58,913 nt of DNA from Chara braunii (taxonomy: Eukaryota; Streptophyta; Charophyceae; Charales; Characeae): positions 421,948 to 480,860 of the forward strand of contig BFEA01000486.1 in NCBI GenBank assembly GCA_003427395.1. Reading direction: 5' to 3'. Under the pieces are notes generated by a model, which saw only the letters and a list, made by a program, of their open reading frames with translations, was not told the origin of the DNA and did no database searches. Each line of letters opens with the position of its first letter. Positions within the stretch are counted from its first letter, which is position 1. Below, piece by piece: positions 1 through 11,545 of this stretch. The position numbers and the translations under genes were made by a program.

Positions 1-182
1 AAAAAAAAAAAAAAGTCATAAAACAAATATGAAAACAAGATATGTTATGGAGAAAAATAAATCAAACAAGATTTGCCCGAGCATTACATCTGAATTCCTT
101 ACCAAATTTGAAATAAAAATGAAATACAGAAAATAAATACTAATAATAAAAATAAATATAAATAAAAAGAGAATTCAATTTA

Positions 183-480
183 GTGAGTGCGCGAGCATGT
201 TTTCGACACCACCATCTTTGGCGATTTTTCTTTTTTTTTTGGCATAGCTAAATGCCCGGAAAATTTATAGATGTGTATTTCAAATGATACAAAACACACT
301 AAAAACGTTTAAAAATAATAATAAAATTGCTTAGACCCCAAACTGAAGTGAAAACAAAAAGTAAAAAGTGAAAAAATACGTGGGCGAGCACGTTTTGACA
401 CCGCCATCTTTGGCAATTTGTAATTCTTATTTGGCTTAGCCAAATGACTCGAAAATGTACAAGCATATACCTCACGTCAT
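183..480 (+). repeat. Two diverged direct copies, about 193 bp apart
   Basis: The motif GCGAGCAYGTTTTCGACACC, followed by CATCTTTGGC, is found near 191 and again near 384. Similar sequence continues into a shared GGC(A/T)TAGC(T/C)AAATG segment. The copies differ by substitutions and small indels, so this is an old tandem duplication. Confidence 0.65.
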
Positions 481-651
481 AGAGAACTCAGAAAACAAAA
501 TTCAGAAAAAAATAATTATGTTTAGGCCCCAAAATAGTTTTTGGCGGGGGCCGAACGCCGTCGAGTTCGGACCCCGTACGGGACCCGAAACGCCCGTACG
601 TACGAAGGTCTGCCCAGGGACCTCCGTACGTACGCGCTGGTGACCCTGTAA

Positions 652-670
652 ATATATATATATATATGTA

Positions 671-730
<60 letters not shown>
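652..730. repeat. (AT)n microsatellite
   Basis: Almost uninterrupted AT dinucleotides, broken near 667-675. The Tyr/Ile-rich open frame across it on the minus strand is a by-product. Confidence 0.95.
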
Positions 731-732
<2 letters not shown>

Positions 733-898
733 TGACAAGAATAAATACTATTCGAAATCAAGAATCAATAAGAACCATTCATTCTGTTGATTGCATGGTA
801 TAATCTATAATTGTTATTTGAATTTTCTCGTATAAATGAGTGAGTTTTTTTTCTAGTAATTAGATTTATGTTTTTGTTTCATAGAGTATATACTTTTT

Positions 899-1190
899 TG
901 GTCCGGGCGGGCAAGTGACCTCGGGCCACTCTGGTAGCCTAGGTTATGACAGAACAACATTTGCCTCAGGGTCACATCGAAATTTTTGACCCAATTAAAA
1001 ACAAAATATATATATTTTATGGTCCGCCCATCGAAGCGGTCTCGAACCACTCTTGTAGCCTAGTTTTTTGGGGGGGGGTGGGGGGGGGGGGGCCCTACCC
1101 TAGCCCTTGCACGGTGAACCGACCGAAAAAACAGGTTAACCTGGACGACCAAGTTGGTGGCCTAGTTTGTATTTTTATTTTTTTAATTTG
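899..1190 (+). repeat. Diverged direct repeats with the core CCACTCTNGTAGCCTAG
   Basis: A GGTCCG...CCACTCTGGTAGCCTAG block at about 899-943 recurs at about 1021-1063 (spacing about 122 bp). A weaker third copy ends in GTTGGTGGCCTAG near 1153-1165. A G-rich run (1067-1092) separates the second and third copies. Confidence 0.6.
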
Positions 1191-1381
1191 AAATGGGGTA
1201 AGAATTTCGATGTGATCCTTACGCAAAACTTATTCATATTACTTTTTCGCATAACATATTTTGTTTTTGATTTTTTTAATTATGTTTTTTTTGCTGCAAC
1301 CTACCGTTATTCTTGAATGGTCGAGCCTCCTGGAAAAACACAGAGACTCACATCGAATGTTCGTAGGTTGCAACGGAGTGA

Positions 1382-3487
1382 GGCGAGCAAGTAGGAAGAG
1401 ATTTGTTTATTGACGGACTTCGCAGCCGAACGATAAGGGCGAAATTGATAAAACAGTTTTCTCTCATCGAGCATACGCTGCAACAGATCATGGTCGCTGC
1501 AGAAGAGATGGAACGAAAGTTTGATGCGAGTTTCCTAGAAGGGGAAGACTATCCGAAGGAAGGAGACTCGTCCGAACTTGCGAGGGCAAAAGCTGAGTTG
1601 GGGGCGTTGCAAAATAAGTTCGAAAACATGGGGTTTGTGTCAGGTCTCGTTACCTATCTGGAGCAGATATCCCCTAAACGACCAGCACCGAGTGTGATTA
1701 CGAGCATGCCCGTCCCTGTGATGCCATCACCTGTAATGACGGCACCCCCGCCACCAATCGAAAATCTTGTACGATCAAATGAATCAACCGCCATTTTAGA
1801 GCTAACCAAAACACTAATTAACCTAATCCAAGAAAGCAAAAAGGAACAGCGAGAGCATAATGCTCGACTAGAAGCTATGATGAGAAATATGCGGCCCATT
1901 GCAGTACGCGCCGCCCTAATCCAACAAGGACTAGCCCCGGCGCCTGTTCTCGGAGGGGCCGCGGGTAATCTGAACGTCTGTTATGCATGCCATCAACCGG
2001 GGCATTTAGCCCGAGATTGCCCGCACCGGCCCCCGGAACAACGAGTCGGAGCCGCCCCAGTAGCTGTAGCCCCCATCGCTAACGGACCTGGACAGGTAAG
2101 AGCCCTGACAGAAGAAATGGAAGGCGGAGGAAGTACGTTAGCTACCACAGAGGAGGCTGCTGAGCTCATTCCGTTAGATCAGTACGTATCACTTGGGTAT
2201 CCGGGGCTTGGAATGATTGGAACCATCAGACCGGCGCCGGAACAGAAAGAAGTGGTGGAGTGGCGACCTTCTCCCGGAGCGATGGAGTCGGGAGGACCCA
2301 CTTTCGTCACTTGCGAAATTGATGTTTTGAACATCGTCCGAGCATTGGATCATCGGATTCCTCTTCCGATCGGCCCTCTGCTTTTGATATCAGAACAGGC
2401 TAATGAGTGTATGTTGCAACACTGCAAAGCAAATCGGAAACGATTTGCCCTTACCCGAACAGCAAACATGAAAACGAAAGGATCAATACCAGACGAAAAT
2501 GTCGCAGGCACCTCCGATCCCATACGCATAGGGCTAATACAGAAAGATGATCACTTCCCGCGAATCAAACCTATCCCATGGAAATCCGCAGAATGCGATA
2601 CCGAAGTATGGGGAGTCCCGTATAATGCAATTATCGATTCAGGAGCCGCTCTTTTGGTTATTTCGCTACGAGTAGTTGAAAGAGCAGAAAGAAAGAACGA
2701 CTTAATCATGCTAACCGAAATAGATCAGCTCGTTTCTGCAGACGAATAAAAGATTAAAACGGTGGGACGGATGACCAATGTTGCATTTCGATTAGGGAAG
2801 GTACATGCTTTGGGAAACGTCGTAGTATTAGATGTCAATACTTACGATGTTCTTTTCGACCTTCCTGCCCTGGTAGCGATGCGAGCCAATCTGGACTTCG
2901 AAAGACGGTCGATTATCCTCCGAAATACGGGAGGGAAGCCCTACGTTGTACCAATGGGACTGACTCTGCGTACTACCGCTAACATAGCCCCCCGAGTTTC
3001 TCCCGCAATGACTGGGACCCTCCGCATGATTACCTGGGACAACGGGCAGACATCCAAGAACGCGGACAACAGCGATCATGATGATGATCCCGTAATTTTG
3101 GAGATGGCAAAAAAACGTATTCATTACCCTGTGCAGCGGACCAACGCTAGAGCTTCAAGTTTAAGCAGAACTAACCAAGATTTGCAAAGAACACAGGCAA
3201 CGATTATGGGAGAACCTCTCGTACATATTTCAAGGATGGTCGATTCTTTGGAACCCCCTCGAACCCTGTACGAAGGGATCTCCCCTCTTCTCGCCTGATA
3301 CAACGACAAAAGGCACTACTGCGATATCACGGATCTTCCGAAATCCCTGCCAACACTTGCAAAGGAAATTCGATTGCTATGCTTAGGGGCAAAGATCAAC
3401 TCTTTGGAACCCCTTGAGAGCCTCGAGAACGGACTCGGAATCAAGATCGCCACGAAACCCGTATCGTGGCAGGATATTCGAGATTGA
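1382..3487 (+). pseudogene. Gag tail and aspartic protease remnant (Ty3/Gypsy)
   Basis: Gag packages the element RNA and the protease cleaves the polyprotein. The frame opens after a TGA at 1379. It enters gag mid-domain with FIDGLRSRTIRAKL, which resembles the end of a retrotransposon gag domain, followed by a predicted helical segment. A CX2CX4HX4C zinc knuckle (CYACHQPGHLARDC) lies near 1979-2020. The protease active site is readable as IIDSGA near 2630-2647, with hydrophobic residues after it as in retropepsins. The frame stops at 2747 (TAA) and 3296 (TGA), but related coding continues in the same frame to another TGA at 3485. No usable gag start codon is visible, so this is a truncated pseudogene. 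Confidence 0.85.
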
Positions 3488-3532
3488 GTGACGCCTGAAG
3501 AACACGTGGTCATCCGATAAGAGGATGCACAG

Positions 3533-5177
3533 ATGATGGTCACGGTGTTCTCCTGGCGGTCCGATAATTCATTCATCTCCGCGCCCCCGCCGGAAAATAC
3601 CAACCGGGTGAATACGAAACACATCGATATGCGGATATGGGATGAGTTATATGAGTTGCACGTACCTCGATACGTACCTGATGAGATTCACCACCTGATC
3701 GCAGACATCTTGAAAGAATACAAAGGAGCGATTAGTATGACAGACACGGACATTGGACTGTCGTTGGTCATACAACACGAGATCCAGACGAGGAATCAGT
3801 CCCCGATTCACTGCAAGCCTTACAGATATTCCCTGGTAGAGCGGAAAAAGGCTCTCGAACGGATTCGAGAAGCAAGCGGTTGGATTGAACCCGCCACCGG
3901 ACCATGGTCATTCCCGGTAGTATTGGTACTGAAAAAAAACGGATCGATCCGCATATGCATTGATTATTGCAAGCTAAATGATATCACGATCAAAGATGTG
4001 TAACCCCTCCCCCGGATTGGTGATTTGCTGGATGCGATTGGGTGTGCTAATTATTTCAGTAAGTTTGATATCCGGCATGGCTTCCATCACATTTTGAATA
4101 AGGAAGAAGATCGGCCGAAGACGGCCTTTGTACTGTTTGAAGGCACATGGCAGTGGGTTCGATGCCCGATGGGGATTTGCAATGCACCGGCCACGTTTCA
4201 GCGGGCCATGAACGTCACGTTTCAGAACTTCGTCAACAAGACACGATTAACCCAGGGGATGATCAACTTCTGCGTCATCCTGTACATGGATGACATCCTG
4301 GTTTATTCGGAGACCTATCATGGCCATGCACAACATATTAAGTGGACGTTAGGTGCTCTGAGAGACGCTGGATTCAAGATCTCGCTTGAGAAGAGCGAAT
4401 TTTTCCTCTTGGAAATTTCGTTATTGGGCTACGTTGTAAAACGTGGAGGATTGCGGCCTGACTCGAGAAAGGTCGTGGCGGTGAAAGAAGCCCCTGTCCA
4501 CGTCGCTAACGTAGGTTTCGAGCCTTCTTGGGGTTGGCATCATACTGTATCCGTTTCATCAAGGGCTTCGCCACGATTGCACGACCCTTGACGAACCTGC
4601 TACGGAAGGACCAACCCCTCAGTTGGGACGCGGAGTGTGAGCAGGCCTTCGCGACCCTCAAGGAAGCCCTGGCCACGACACCTATTTTGATCCAACCGGA
4701 CCCCTCGAAGCAGTTTATTCTCATCACGGATTGGCAACCGGAGGCTATTTCCGCTAGGGGAACGATGACCGCGAACATGTCATCGAGTATGCGTCGCGAA
4801 CGGTACCAGACGAGCAAAGGAATGACTCAGCCCCGCAAGGCGTGGGAATCCGACACTTTCATCCGTATCTGTACGGACAAAAGTTCCTCCTTGTCACCGA
4901 TCATGAGCCCCTGTTAGCGCTGAAGAGACTCTCTCATTACACGGGCATGATTGGCCGATGGGCAGTGCGCCTACAGGAGTACGACTTCGACATCATCCAT
5001 CGAAAGACGGAGAGACATGGCAACGTGGACGGGCTGACACGTCTGCATCGACCGGCTAAAGTGCGTAAGGCAGAAGAAATCGTCCCGTGGAAGGAACCGG
5101 AGTCAGTGAACGGACCCAAGTATGGACAAGTGGCAGTTCTCCCTCGTGGCAAGAAGCATGCGGGTGGCAATGGGTGA
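3533..5177 (+). pseudogene. Reverse transcriptase and RNase H remnant (Ty3/Gypsy pol)
   Basis: This part of pol copies element RNA into DNA. The RT fingers/palm show KPYRYS, WSFPVVLVLKKNGSIR and a degenerate IDYCKLN (usually VDYRKLN), then a TAA at 4001 where families usually have Tyr (DVYPLPRI). The same frame resumes with DAIGCANYFSKFDIRHGFH, FEGTWQWVRCPMG and the catalytic YMDD near 4282-4293. A frameshift near 4515-4530 moves the thumb/connection (GFATIARPL, WDAECEQAF) to the next frame. A second shift near 4790-4845 leads to the RNase H segment LLVTDHEPLLAL and the typical end NVDGLTR. The first RNase H Asp may be in ILITDWQ, where TDAS is usual. At least two frameshifts and one stop make it nonfunctional. 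Confidence 0.9.
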
Positions 5178-5604
5178 CGGAGGTAATCCTACAACCCCTC
5201 TCTCTCCCCTCTCCTCCTCATCTCTTCTCTCCCTGCCTGATAAATTTTGTTATTTTTGGGAAGGAATTTCTCCCGTATACTCGGTCTCCATGTGCCCTAA
5301 CGGAGAGGCATATGCGGAATGGGTAGATTGTCGACAGTGTGTCGCACGAGCCCACGGCTCGTGCATCCAATACCGAAATGATAGTAAGTCCTGGTTGTGC
5401 CCCTTGTGTCGGGTTAATAAGATCCCGACCGAGGCTCGCTTTTTAGATGCCACGTCAGAAGGGTTAGAAAAAACCCGGAAGTTTAGAAGGGCCGAAGTAT
5501 GGACAAATATCGCTTTGATTGCCACCCTAGTGGGTAACCCCCTCCAGGACTTCACCCAGGAAGATTGGAGGAGGGTCAATGAAAGGGCTCGGGACTACCG
5601 CTAG
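5122..5604 (+). pseudogene. PHD-like zinc finger segment of pol, between RNase H and integrase
   Basis: This frame carries a Cys/His series matching most of a PHD finger: C58, C70-x2-C73, H78-x2-C81, W91-x-C93-x2-C96 (counting from 5122; bases about 5293-5409). The short motif WVDCRQC and the ending SWLCPLC are typical of the second half of PHD fingers, which read histone tails. One of the eight expected ligands is missing: the position three residues before C58 is Val. After the finger comes a helical linker (about 5430-5600) ending at TAG 5602, and then the integrase region. Being upstream of integrase and in the decayed pol line, it is probably an ancestral pol domain, not a later insertion. 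Function in target-site choice is inference only. Confidence 0.65.
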
Positions 5605-5652
5605 AAGGAGGGACGATTGGAAAAATGGAAAACGGATGGTAGCGGAATCTAG

Positions 5653-6711
5653 ATGGTAGTGCCGCACCCGTTCATGAGGTATGACTGGGTGAAGACAACG
5701 CATGAAGAAATGGCTGCCCATTTCTCCGTACGGATCACGGAGGCGGCAATTGACAAAAACGAGTGGTATTGGTCCAATATTCGTGACGATGTGAAATTCA
5801 TTGTAGCGAACTGTCAAGTTTGTGCTGCTGACAAGGCGCCGATTCAGCCGCCAAGATCGATAGTGCCAACGGTAGTTGAACGGTCTTTCCAAAGGGTTAG
5901 CATGGATACTACCGATATTGTGGTACCCCCTGGACCCAATAGCTGTGAATATTCAGTCCTACTCGTGTTCGTGGACCATTTTTCGAAATGGATCGAGGCA
6001 TATCCCAATCGTTTGCGACAGCTGGGCGAAATTGCGTGATACGACGATCGGTTTTTAGGGATGCACCAGGACACAGAGAAAATTTTGACCGATAATGGGG
6101 TAGAATTTAGGGGAGAAGTCTTGAGGAATCTGGTCGTACACGGCGTCGCTATTCGGAACACCGCACCCCATATGTCACAATCTAGCGGGCTGGTAGAAAA
6201 TGCAAATAGGGTGATAAAGACTGCGCTACGACGCAATATCGAGGCGTGGGACCCCAGGCCCTGGCCCGATATCGTAGATCACATCTTGGCAGTACATCGT
6301 GGGACGCCCCACGAATCGACGGGCCTGAGCCCGTTCCAATTCAGGACCAATAGTGTGGCTTGCGTTTCAATACCAAGCCTCCAGGACGAATCTTCACTGA
6401 ACCGACGGCCCACCAGGGCCACAGTTGGAGACAAGGTCAAGCGGCACATGGAATTGATGGAACGGTCCCTGCCCCGATTGGCCCGAAAACGACAGAAAAT
6501 GACTGAGTTGGCCCATGGCCGACAGGTCCGTAGTTATGAGGCCCGGAACGGGTACGCGGGTTCGCGGCCCCAGTATAAGTTAGAGGACTTGGTGCAGGTG
6601 AGGAAATGTGCTCGCCAAGACAAGATAGCGCCACGATTCTTCTGGCGATTTCGTGTGATCGAGCTCGGCCCGAACGGAGTGAACACGGTGCGCCTCGTGT
6701 CGGAAGTCTAG
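5653..6711 (+). pseudogene. Integrase remnant (Ty3/Gypsy)
   Basis: Integrase inserts the cDNA into host DNA. The N-terminal HHCC zinc region is seen as HPFMRYDW...HEEMAAH, then YWSNIRDDV and CQVC. The DDE core is readable: MDTTDI supplies the first Asp, LVFVDHFSKWIEAYP follows, ILTDNGVEFRGE supplies the second Asp, and SSGLVENANR supplies the Glu about 35 residues later. A TGA at 6037-6039 separates the first Asp from the other two, in the same frame. The C-terminal part ends in KLEDLVQVRK and a GPY/F-like region (PRFFWRF to NTVRL) before TAG 6709. No chromodomain was recognised. Confidence 0.9.
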
Positions 6712-8826
6712 GGAAGCCGCGCAGCCGATCGTTCGCTACGTGTCTTACCTACGTCCTCTCCCTTCCTCCCCATCTCCTGCACCCTCTTTTTCTTCCCTGG
6801 CTACGGAAGAAGAAGACGACTCTCCATCGTCTCCCTCTTCCCGTACGTCTCTCGCCTTGTCCCATACTCCGTCCCCGCCACCGTCGCCACGAGTTTTCTT
6901 ACGGAGCGAGCTCTCGGTGATCATCTGCTGGCGCCACGAGGCTACATCTCAACGATTCGGCAGGTTCATCATCCGCGGTTCAATCTTGATCTTCTACGAC
7001 TCGCGCAATTCTTCTGCACTTCGGGGGTGTACGCAGCGGCCGAGTTCCGATTCGCTGCAGTCCTCAGGCGGTCGTGTTAGCAGAAGCAGTGGCGGTACAT
7101 CGGAGGTCAGCTCCCGGGATATGCCACGTGTCCACAGTCGTCGGTTTCAGCGGAGATATCAGCACGGTAAGTGCGCAACGGCATACGGCTATCCGGAAGT
7201 CGTTACGACGGTGGGGCCAACAGTTGGCAGTTGAGTGGCACCATTGGCTCACTCGCCACATGGACAATCTCTTCCCTACGGACGGTATCGACCTCGACGG
7301 GATTCGAGCGTTCCAGCACGACCCGGCGGTGGTGCTTCCAGAACTCGTCCCTTTCCAACGTCCCCAATGAACCGTTCCCAATTCTCCACCTTCGCTCTTC
7401 CATCTCTCTTTCCCACCTTCTGGCAGTCTGGTGTCCATACTCGTTTCTCCTTCTGTCTGGAACCGCTCGATGTCCCCCTTCTCGATCCAAGGCAGTGGCA
7501 GCTGTGGTGTGAGCACTTCGTCGATCTCTCGGTGTGCCTGGTCGGGGTGAGGCGTACGTGGACAAGAGACGAAGAACACCGTGAGTGGTTTGAGTACTTG
7601 GAGCTGATGATCGTCCAGGCCTGGAGGACAGACGTGGAGGGCGACCTTCTCGGTTTCCTCTTTGGATCAGTACTGCCCGACCATCGCCAACTGATTGCGA
7701 AGGAGCTCACAGTCCCCCTTGCGCAGTTGGCTGACGATCTCCCCCTTGAGATCGTCTCGCAGAGTGACGAGAACCCGGTCCCGCACGTCCTCACACGGAC
7801 CCTGACGCCGTACCTTCAGTGGTCAGCGTGCCTGGAGGAGCCGAGAAGAGGACGCAACCCGCCATCCCAACGGGATTATCTGAGCCCACGGGAAATCATC
7901 GATCTCGCCTTCTTCCAGGATCGAGCGGCCTCCGAAGACGAAGAGGTAACAATCGAAGAAGAAAGCGCTGACGAAGAAGAAGAAGCAGCGGGAGAGGACG
8001 AAGAGGAAGAAACCCCAGAGGAAGGCAGTTACAGTGAGCACAGCGAAGGAGAGCAGAGTAAGGAGGAGGAAGAAAACGAGGACGAAGAGGAAGAGCTAGA
8101 GCTGGAAGAGTCCAAGTGGGAGATCTCGGCGGAGGAAGCAGAGCAGGCGGACACTCAGGCGGAAGACCCCGAGGCGGCGCGCAAGAGAGAGGAGATCGCA
8201 ACCGAAAAACAACAATTGGAATTCGCCAGCGGGGCCAATCCGCAGATCGTTGATGATCCGGCCCGCGATCCCGAGCCGCCCAAGCCAGAAGATGGGGATC
8301 TAGTTGCCGAGACTTCGAGGGCACTGGCCCAACGGCGCCGAAGCCAATCCCCCTCCCCCTCTGCCTCCGACCGTTCATCAGTTCGATCCCGTACTGATGC
8401 GGGCCATCAGGCTTCGTCCCCGGTCGTTATCCCGCCGTCCCCTTGATCATCTCACCGTCCGCCAAATCACCACCAGCGTCACCTTCCCTCGTAATCCCTT
8501 CCCCATCGATACCTTCCGATTCTTCTACGTTACTCGCCTCGTCGTTACGGTCCACCCCCATCCCTCGACCCGGTGCGCCCTTCCCGATTTCTACCTCCAC
8601 ACCCTCCTCTTCAGTGCCACATGGCGAGGTCACAACATGGTCGAAGTCTATTGCAGGATTACGGGGACAATCCCCTCATGCGAGGATTACGACCATTTCC
8701 ACGCGGCACTCTTCCGCACCTTTACCACCCTGTATCCCGACTACCTCGCCTCCCTCCTGCACACTGGTAATCGCTTCCCCCGTTTCCACCGGATCTTTCG
8801 TTACTAGGAACTCCCGAAAACAGTAG
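6712..8826 (+). pseudogene. Third (post-pol) reading frame of the retroelement, unidentified, acidic
   Basis: After pol, coding-like sequence continues in shifting frames. One frame about 6925-7070 reads HHPRFNLDLLRLAQFF. A second, 7074-7370, has RRWGQQLAVEWHHWLTRHMD. A third, about 7360-8446, has WCEHFVDLSVCL and EWFEYLELMIVQAW. That frame then becomes very acidic (about 7930-8200, runs of Glu/Asp) and ends Ser/Pro/Arg-rich. After TGA at 8444 a Ser/Thr/Pro-rich frame continues to TAG 8824. I infer a single ancestral protein of roughly 550-650 residues broken by frameshifts. I see no signal peptide, membrane span or envelope-like motif, so I do not call it env. The longest single open stretch is 403 codons (7235-8446). 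Confidence 0.5.
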
Positions 8827-10228
8827 CCCAGGTGGAACGATTCTTACCCCCGCTTCCGATTAACCCTCCCCCTCACCATGCCCCCATGTACCGTCTCCCC
8901 TTTTCCCTTCCTGGAGGACACCGATGATCGGTGATCGGTGGATAGGTGTGCGTGCCACGACGATGGCACGAATAATCCCCTCCTTGGATTGATGAAAGTC
9001 CTCCTGAGGAATTTGTAGGACAGAGCTTGCAGGCCACGTTGGATGACGTCCACACTCTTTCACACGGTAAGTGGCCATGTAGAAAGCTCCGCGCGTCGGT
9101 CAATTAGAGAGATCGACACGTGTCAAGATTCAAGCAAGCAGGAGCTTGCTTAAGATTGAAACCCCCTGGGTGTCACATATGTGACGAACCGATTTTTGCA
9201 CCACGTGATTTTTTGCGCAGTAGCAACGAGGGGTCCTAAGCTAGGAAGGATGAACCGATTACGGGAGATTGAGATGGAAGGGAAATTGCATCAGTGTCCT
9301 CGCTTCTTCGCCCCTTTTCGTTGTCTTTTCGTATGATTGGATTCAGACCCGGGTGGGCCCCGGGACGATCGATTGGTTGATTGGCTGTGTGTGTGGCGCG
9401 CCATCGCGCGCGCGATTAATAAATGTTGACGTCGCTTCTTTTGTTTCGGTTTCGGACTTTTTAGGTGCGGAAATCACGTGGGAATTTTGTTTCGTTCTTT
9501 TTTAATTTTTTTTTTTAATTATTTTTCGAATTTTGTCGAGGCACTATGGCTCTCAGGATTTCGAACTTTCTTTTCGGGATTTGTGTTTTTCGCTTTTTCT
9601 GTATTAGACAGGAATTTAGGAATTTTGCAATTAGGATTTTTCCTTGCCGCACAATGCTTTTTGCTTACGCGCTTCCCTGTGCGGCTGCAACGGAACTCTG
9701 ATTAGTCGGCGCCTTTAATCGTGTGTGTAACTGTAATTTTGGGCGGGCGCCATTGTAACTGTATTTTTTCTTCTTGTGCTTCGTCTTTCCTGCTCTCACT
9801 TTTTCTTGTTGTGTCTAGCCAGCCCGCGGACTGCATATTCGGATCGATGCGTGGAGCAAGGCTACGTCCCCCACGCGACGGTCTGACCATGCAGAACGTA
9901 GGCGATCTCTCCTAATCTTCTTTCTAAGTCGTTGTAATTCCGTGTTCTTCGTGCATGCATGCACGCTATAAATTCCGGCTGCGCGATTAGATAGCTCTCT
10001 TAACCAGCTGTTGGAAGCTCGGGGTAACGCGATCAGTGAGGGTCGGCTCACGAGCGAAGTAAGAGGTGAGTTGAAGTGGGAGTCGGGCGACCCGACGAGC
10101 TGGTGCCAAACGTGCGGGGTTGACGCGGGCCACGACGGACTGTGGGCGTGGGCGAACCTGATGGGTGCGGGAGGACTAAGCGGGGTGACGACTTCGTGGG
10201 TTGGTGCGCGACGACGGACTGTCTGCAT

Positions 10229-10308
<80 letters not shown>

Positions 10309-11545
10309 GTGTGAGCTGAGGTTAATGGACGTTTCTCCCTCGCTGCCTTTGTATATAAATTTTAATCTCGGCTCGGGGCGATCCGCTCGTTGTTGTTGTT
10401 TTTTTTTTGAATCTTGTCTTGGTTTCGGCCCACACTTGTTTTTGCGATTTCAATCTCAGATATTCTGTGTTATGCTGAATGAATGGATGGATGGATGTTA
10501 TGACTGTTTGCTCTTTCTTATGCCTGATCTTTGCCTTTGCTTGTTGTTTTGATACCCTCATGAGTATAGTAGGAAAGTTTGCACAATTGCTATTTGTCCT
10601 TTTTGATCTACTGTTGCTACCACGAATGCGTAGTAGCACCTTGCATATTCGGGAATGATTGCGTGCGAATCATGGGATGATTAGATGATCGGGTAGCTGT
10701 TTGCCCAGAAACCAGCGAACACGTCGCGGGGATGCTTGTAAGTGCGATCTGATCTGCGCACTTACACGTGTCCATGCGCGTCAATTCGCAACCACCCACA
10801 CATAAAAGGGTTAATGATTGCGGGGATATTGATTGATTGGATGTGTTCGGTGACCATTCTGCGCTTGTAACAAAGCGATCATCCCGTGTGAACACGTGTG
10901 AGTGCGATCCCATGCGCGCAATCTACACGTACACACACGCAGTGATCGCAATCGTCGAATAACGGGACAGGCACAAAATTTCTGAACGTTGAGCTCGGAA
11001 ATCCCCAGTCGGGTAACCACGCACTAAGGAATTCCGCGGCTTCACAATGACAAGATGATGAACTCAAGAGACTCGGATTCATCGTGGGATCCGGAGTACT
11101 TTACCCCTTGGGTGAATGAGTGTCTCTGACGGAGACGCCCGAAATTCCCCTGCCTAACCGAGAATCGATTGTGCCCTACTGCGCTACGACCAGCAACTTG
11201 AGGTGTCTTGATTTTCCCACTTCGGACAACTCGCACTACTTCATATCCCCCGTTTTCGTCGTCATTGCTACTAACTTCCCTCTTTTTCGTCTTCTCCTTC
11301 CGTACCACCAACTTACGGTGGTACCGTGGAATTCCATCGCAGAGTATTGGCCCTGCACACCGTGCGGAAATTGCCAGCGTCGCGGCAATCGACGAGCCCC
11401 GGACACCAGAATGCCTAACCCGATTACGCAACGACAGGCGCCACGTGGCTGCCCCCAAAGGCCCGACTCATCGGAATCACAGCCCTTCCGGGCAGACCTA
11501 GCCCTGAACCGCCGCCCCCAAAACAGACGAAGCGGACGACCTTGA
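8827..11545 (+). other. Noncoding 3' region of the retroelement, possibly LTR-derived
   Basis: No protein signal. LTR-like traits are a palindromic TGTCACATATGTGACG at about 9171-9186, a TATA-like GCTATAAATT near 9966-9975 and the location directly after the retroelement reading frames. The stretch also holds a long (GA)n tract and an 8-bp inverted repeat GTACCACC/GGTGGTAC near 11300-11325. I found no matching copy in 1-1381, no clear polypurine tract and no target-site duplication. The LTR reading is therefore tentative, and its borders are unknown. Confidence 0.3.
10230..10305. repeat. (GA)n microsatellite
   Basis: About 36 GA units. Arg-Glu repeat frames across it are by-products. Confidence 0.97.

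Larger units (their letters stand above)
1..1381. other. AT-rich noncoding flank left of the retroelement
   Basis: AT-rich sequence without a credible reading frame. It opens with an A run and holds diverged direct repeats, an (AT)n tract and one short GC-rich island (about 543-640) with two CGTACGTACG-type palindromic motifs. In the frame of the gag remnant a TGA occurs at 1379-1381, just before the first recognisable gag residues. This suggests that the 5' LTR, leader and N-terminal gag have been lost or replaced here. Confidence 0.6.
1382..8826 (+). mobile_element. Decayed, 5'-truncated Ty3/Gypsy LTR retrotransposon (internal region)
   Basis: The domain order gag zinc knuckle, aspartic protease, reverse transcriptase, RNase H, integrase is that of Ty3/Gypsy (Metaviridae); Ty1/Copia has integrase before RT. 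Gag to RT all lies in one frame (first base position mod 3 = 2), interrupted by stops at 2747, 3296, 3485, 3518 and 4001. Frameshifts then move RNase H and integrase to other frames, with further stops at 5602 and 6037. Two features are not canonical: a PHD-like zinc finger between RNase H and integrase, and a long extra frame after pol. The N-terminal gag and 5' LTR are missing, and no matching LTR pair was found. It is non-autonomous and old. Confidence 0.9.

Noticed and set aside
6712-8826. Envelope gene of a retrovirus-like element
   Set aside because: No signal peptide, membrane-spanning segment or cleavage motif; the sequence is acidic and Ser/Pro-rich.
10011-10552. Arg-Glu repeat frames
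   Set aside because: Produced by the (GA)n microsatellite.
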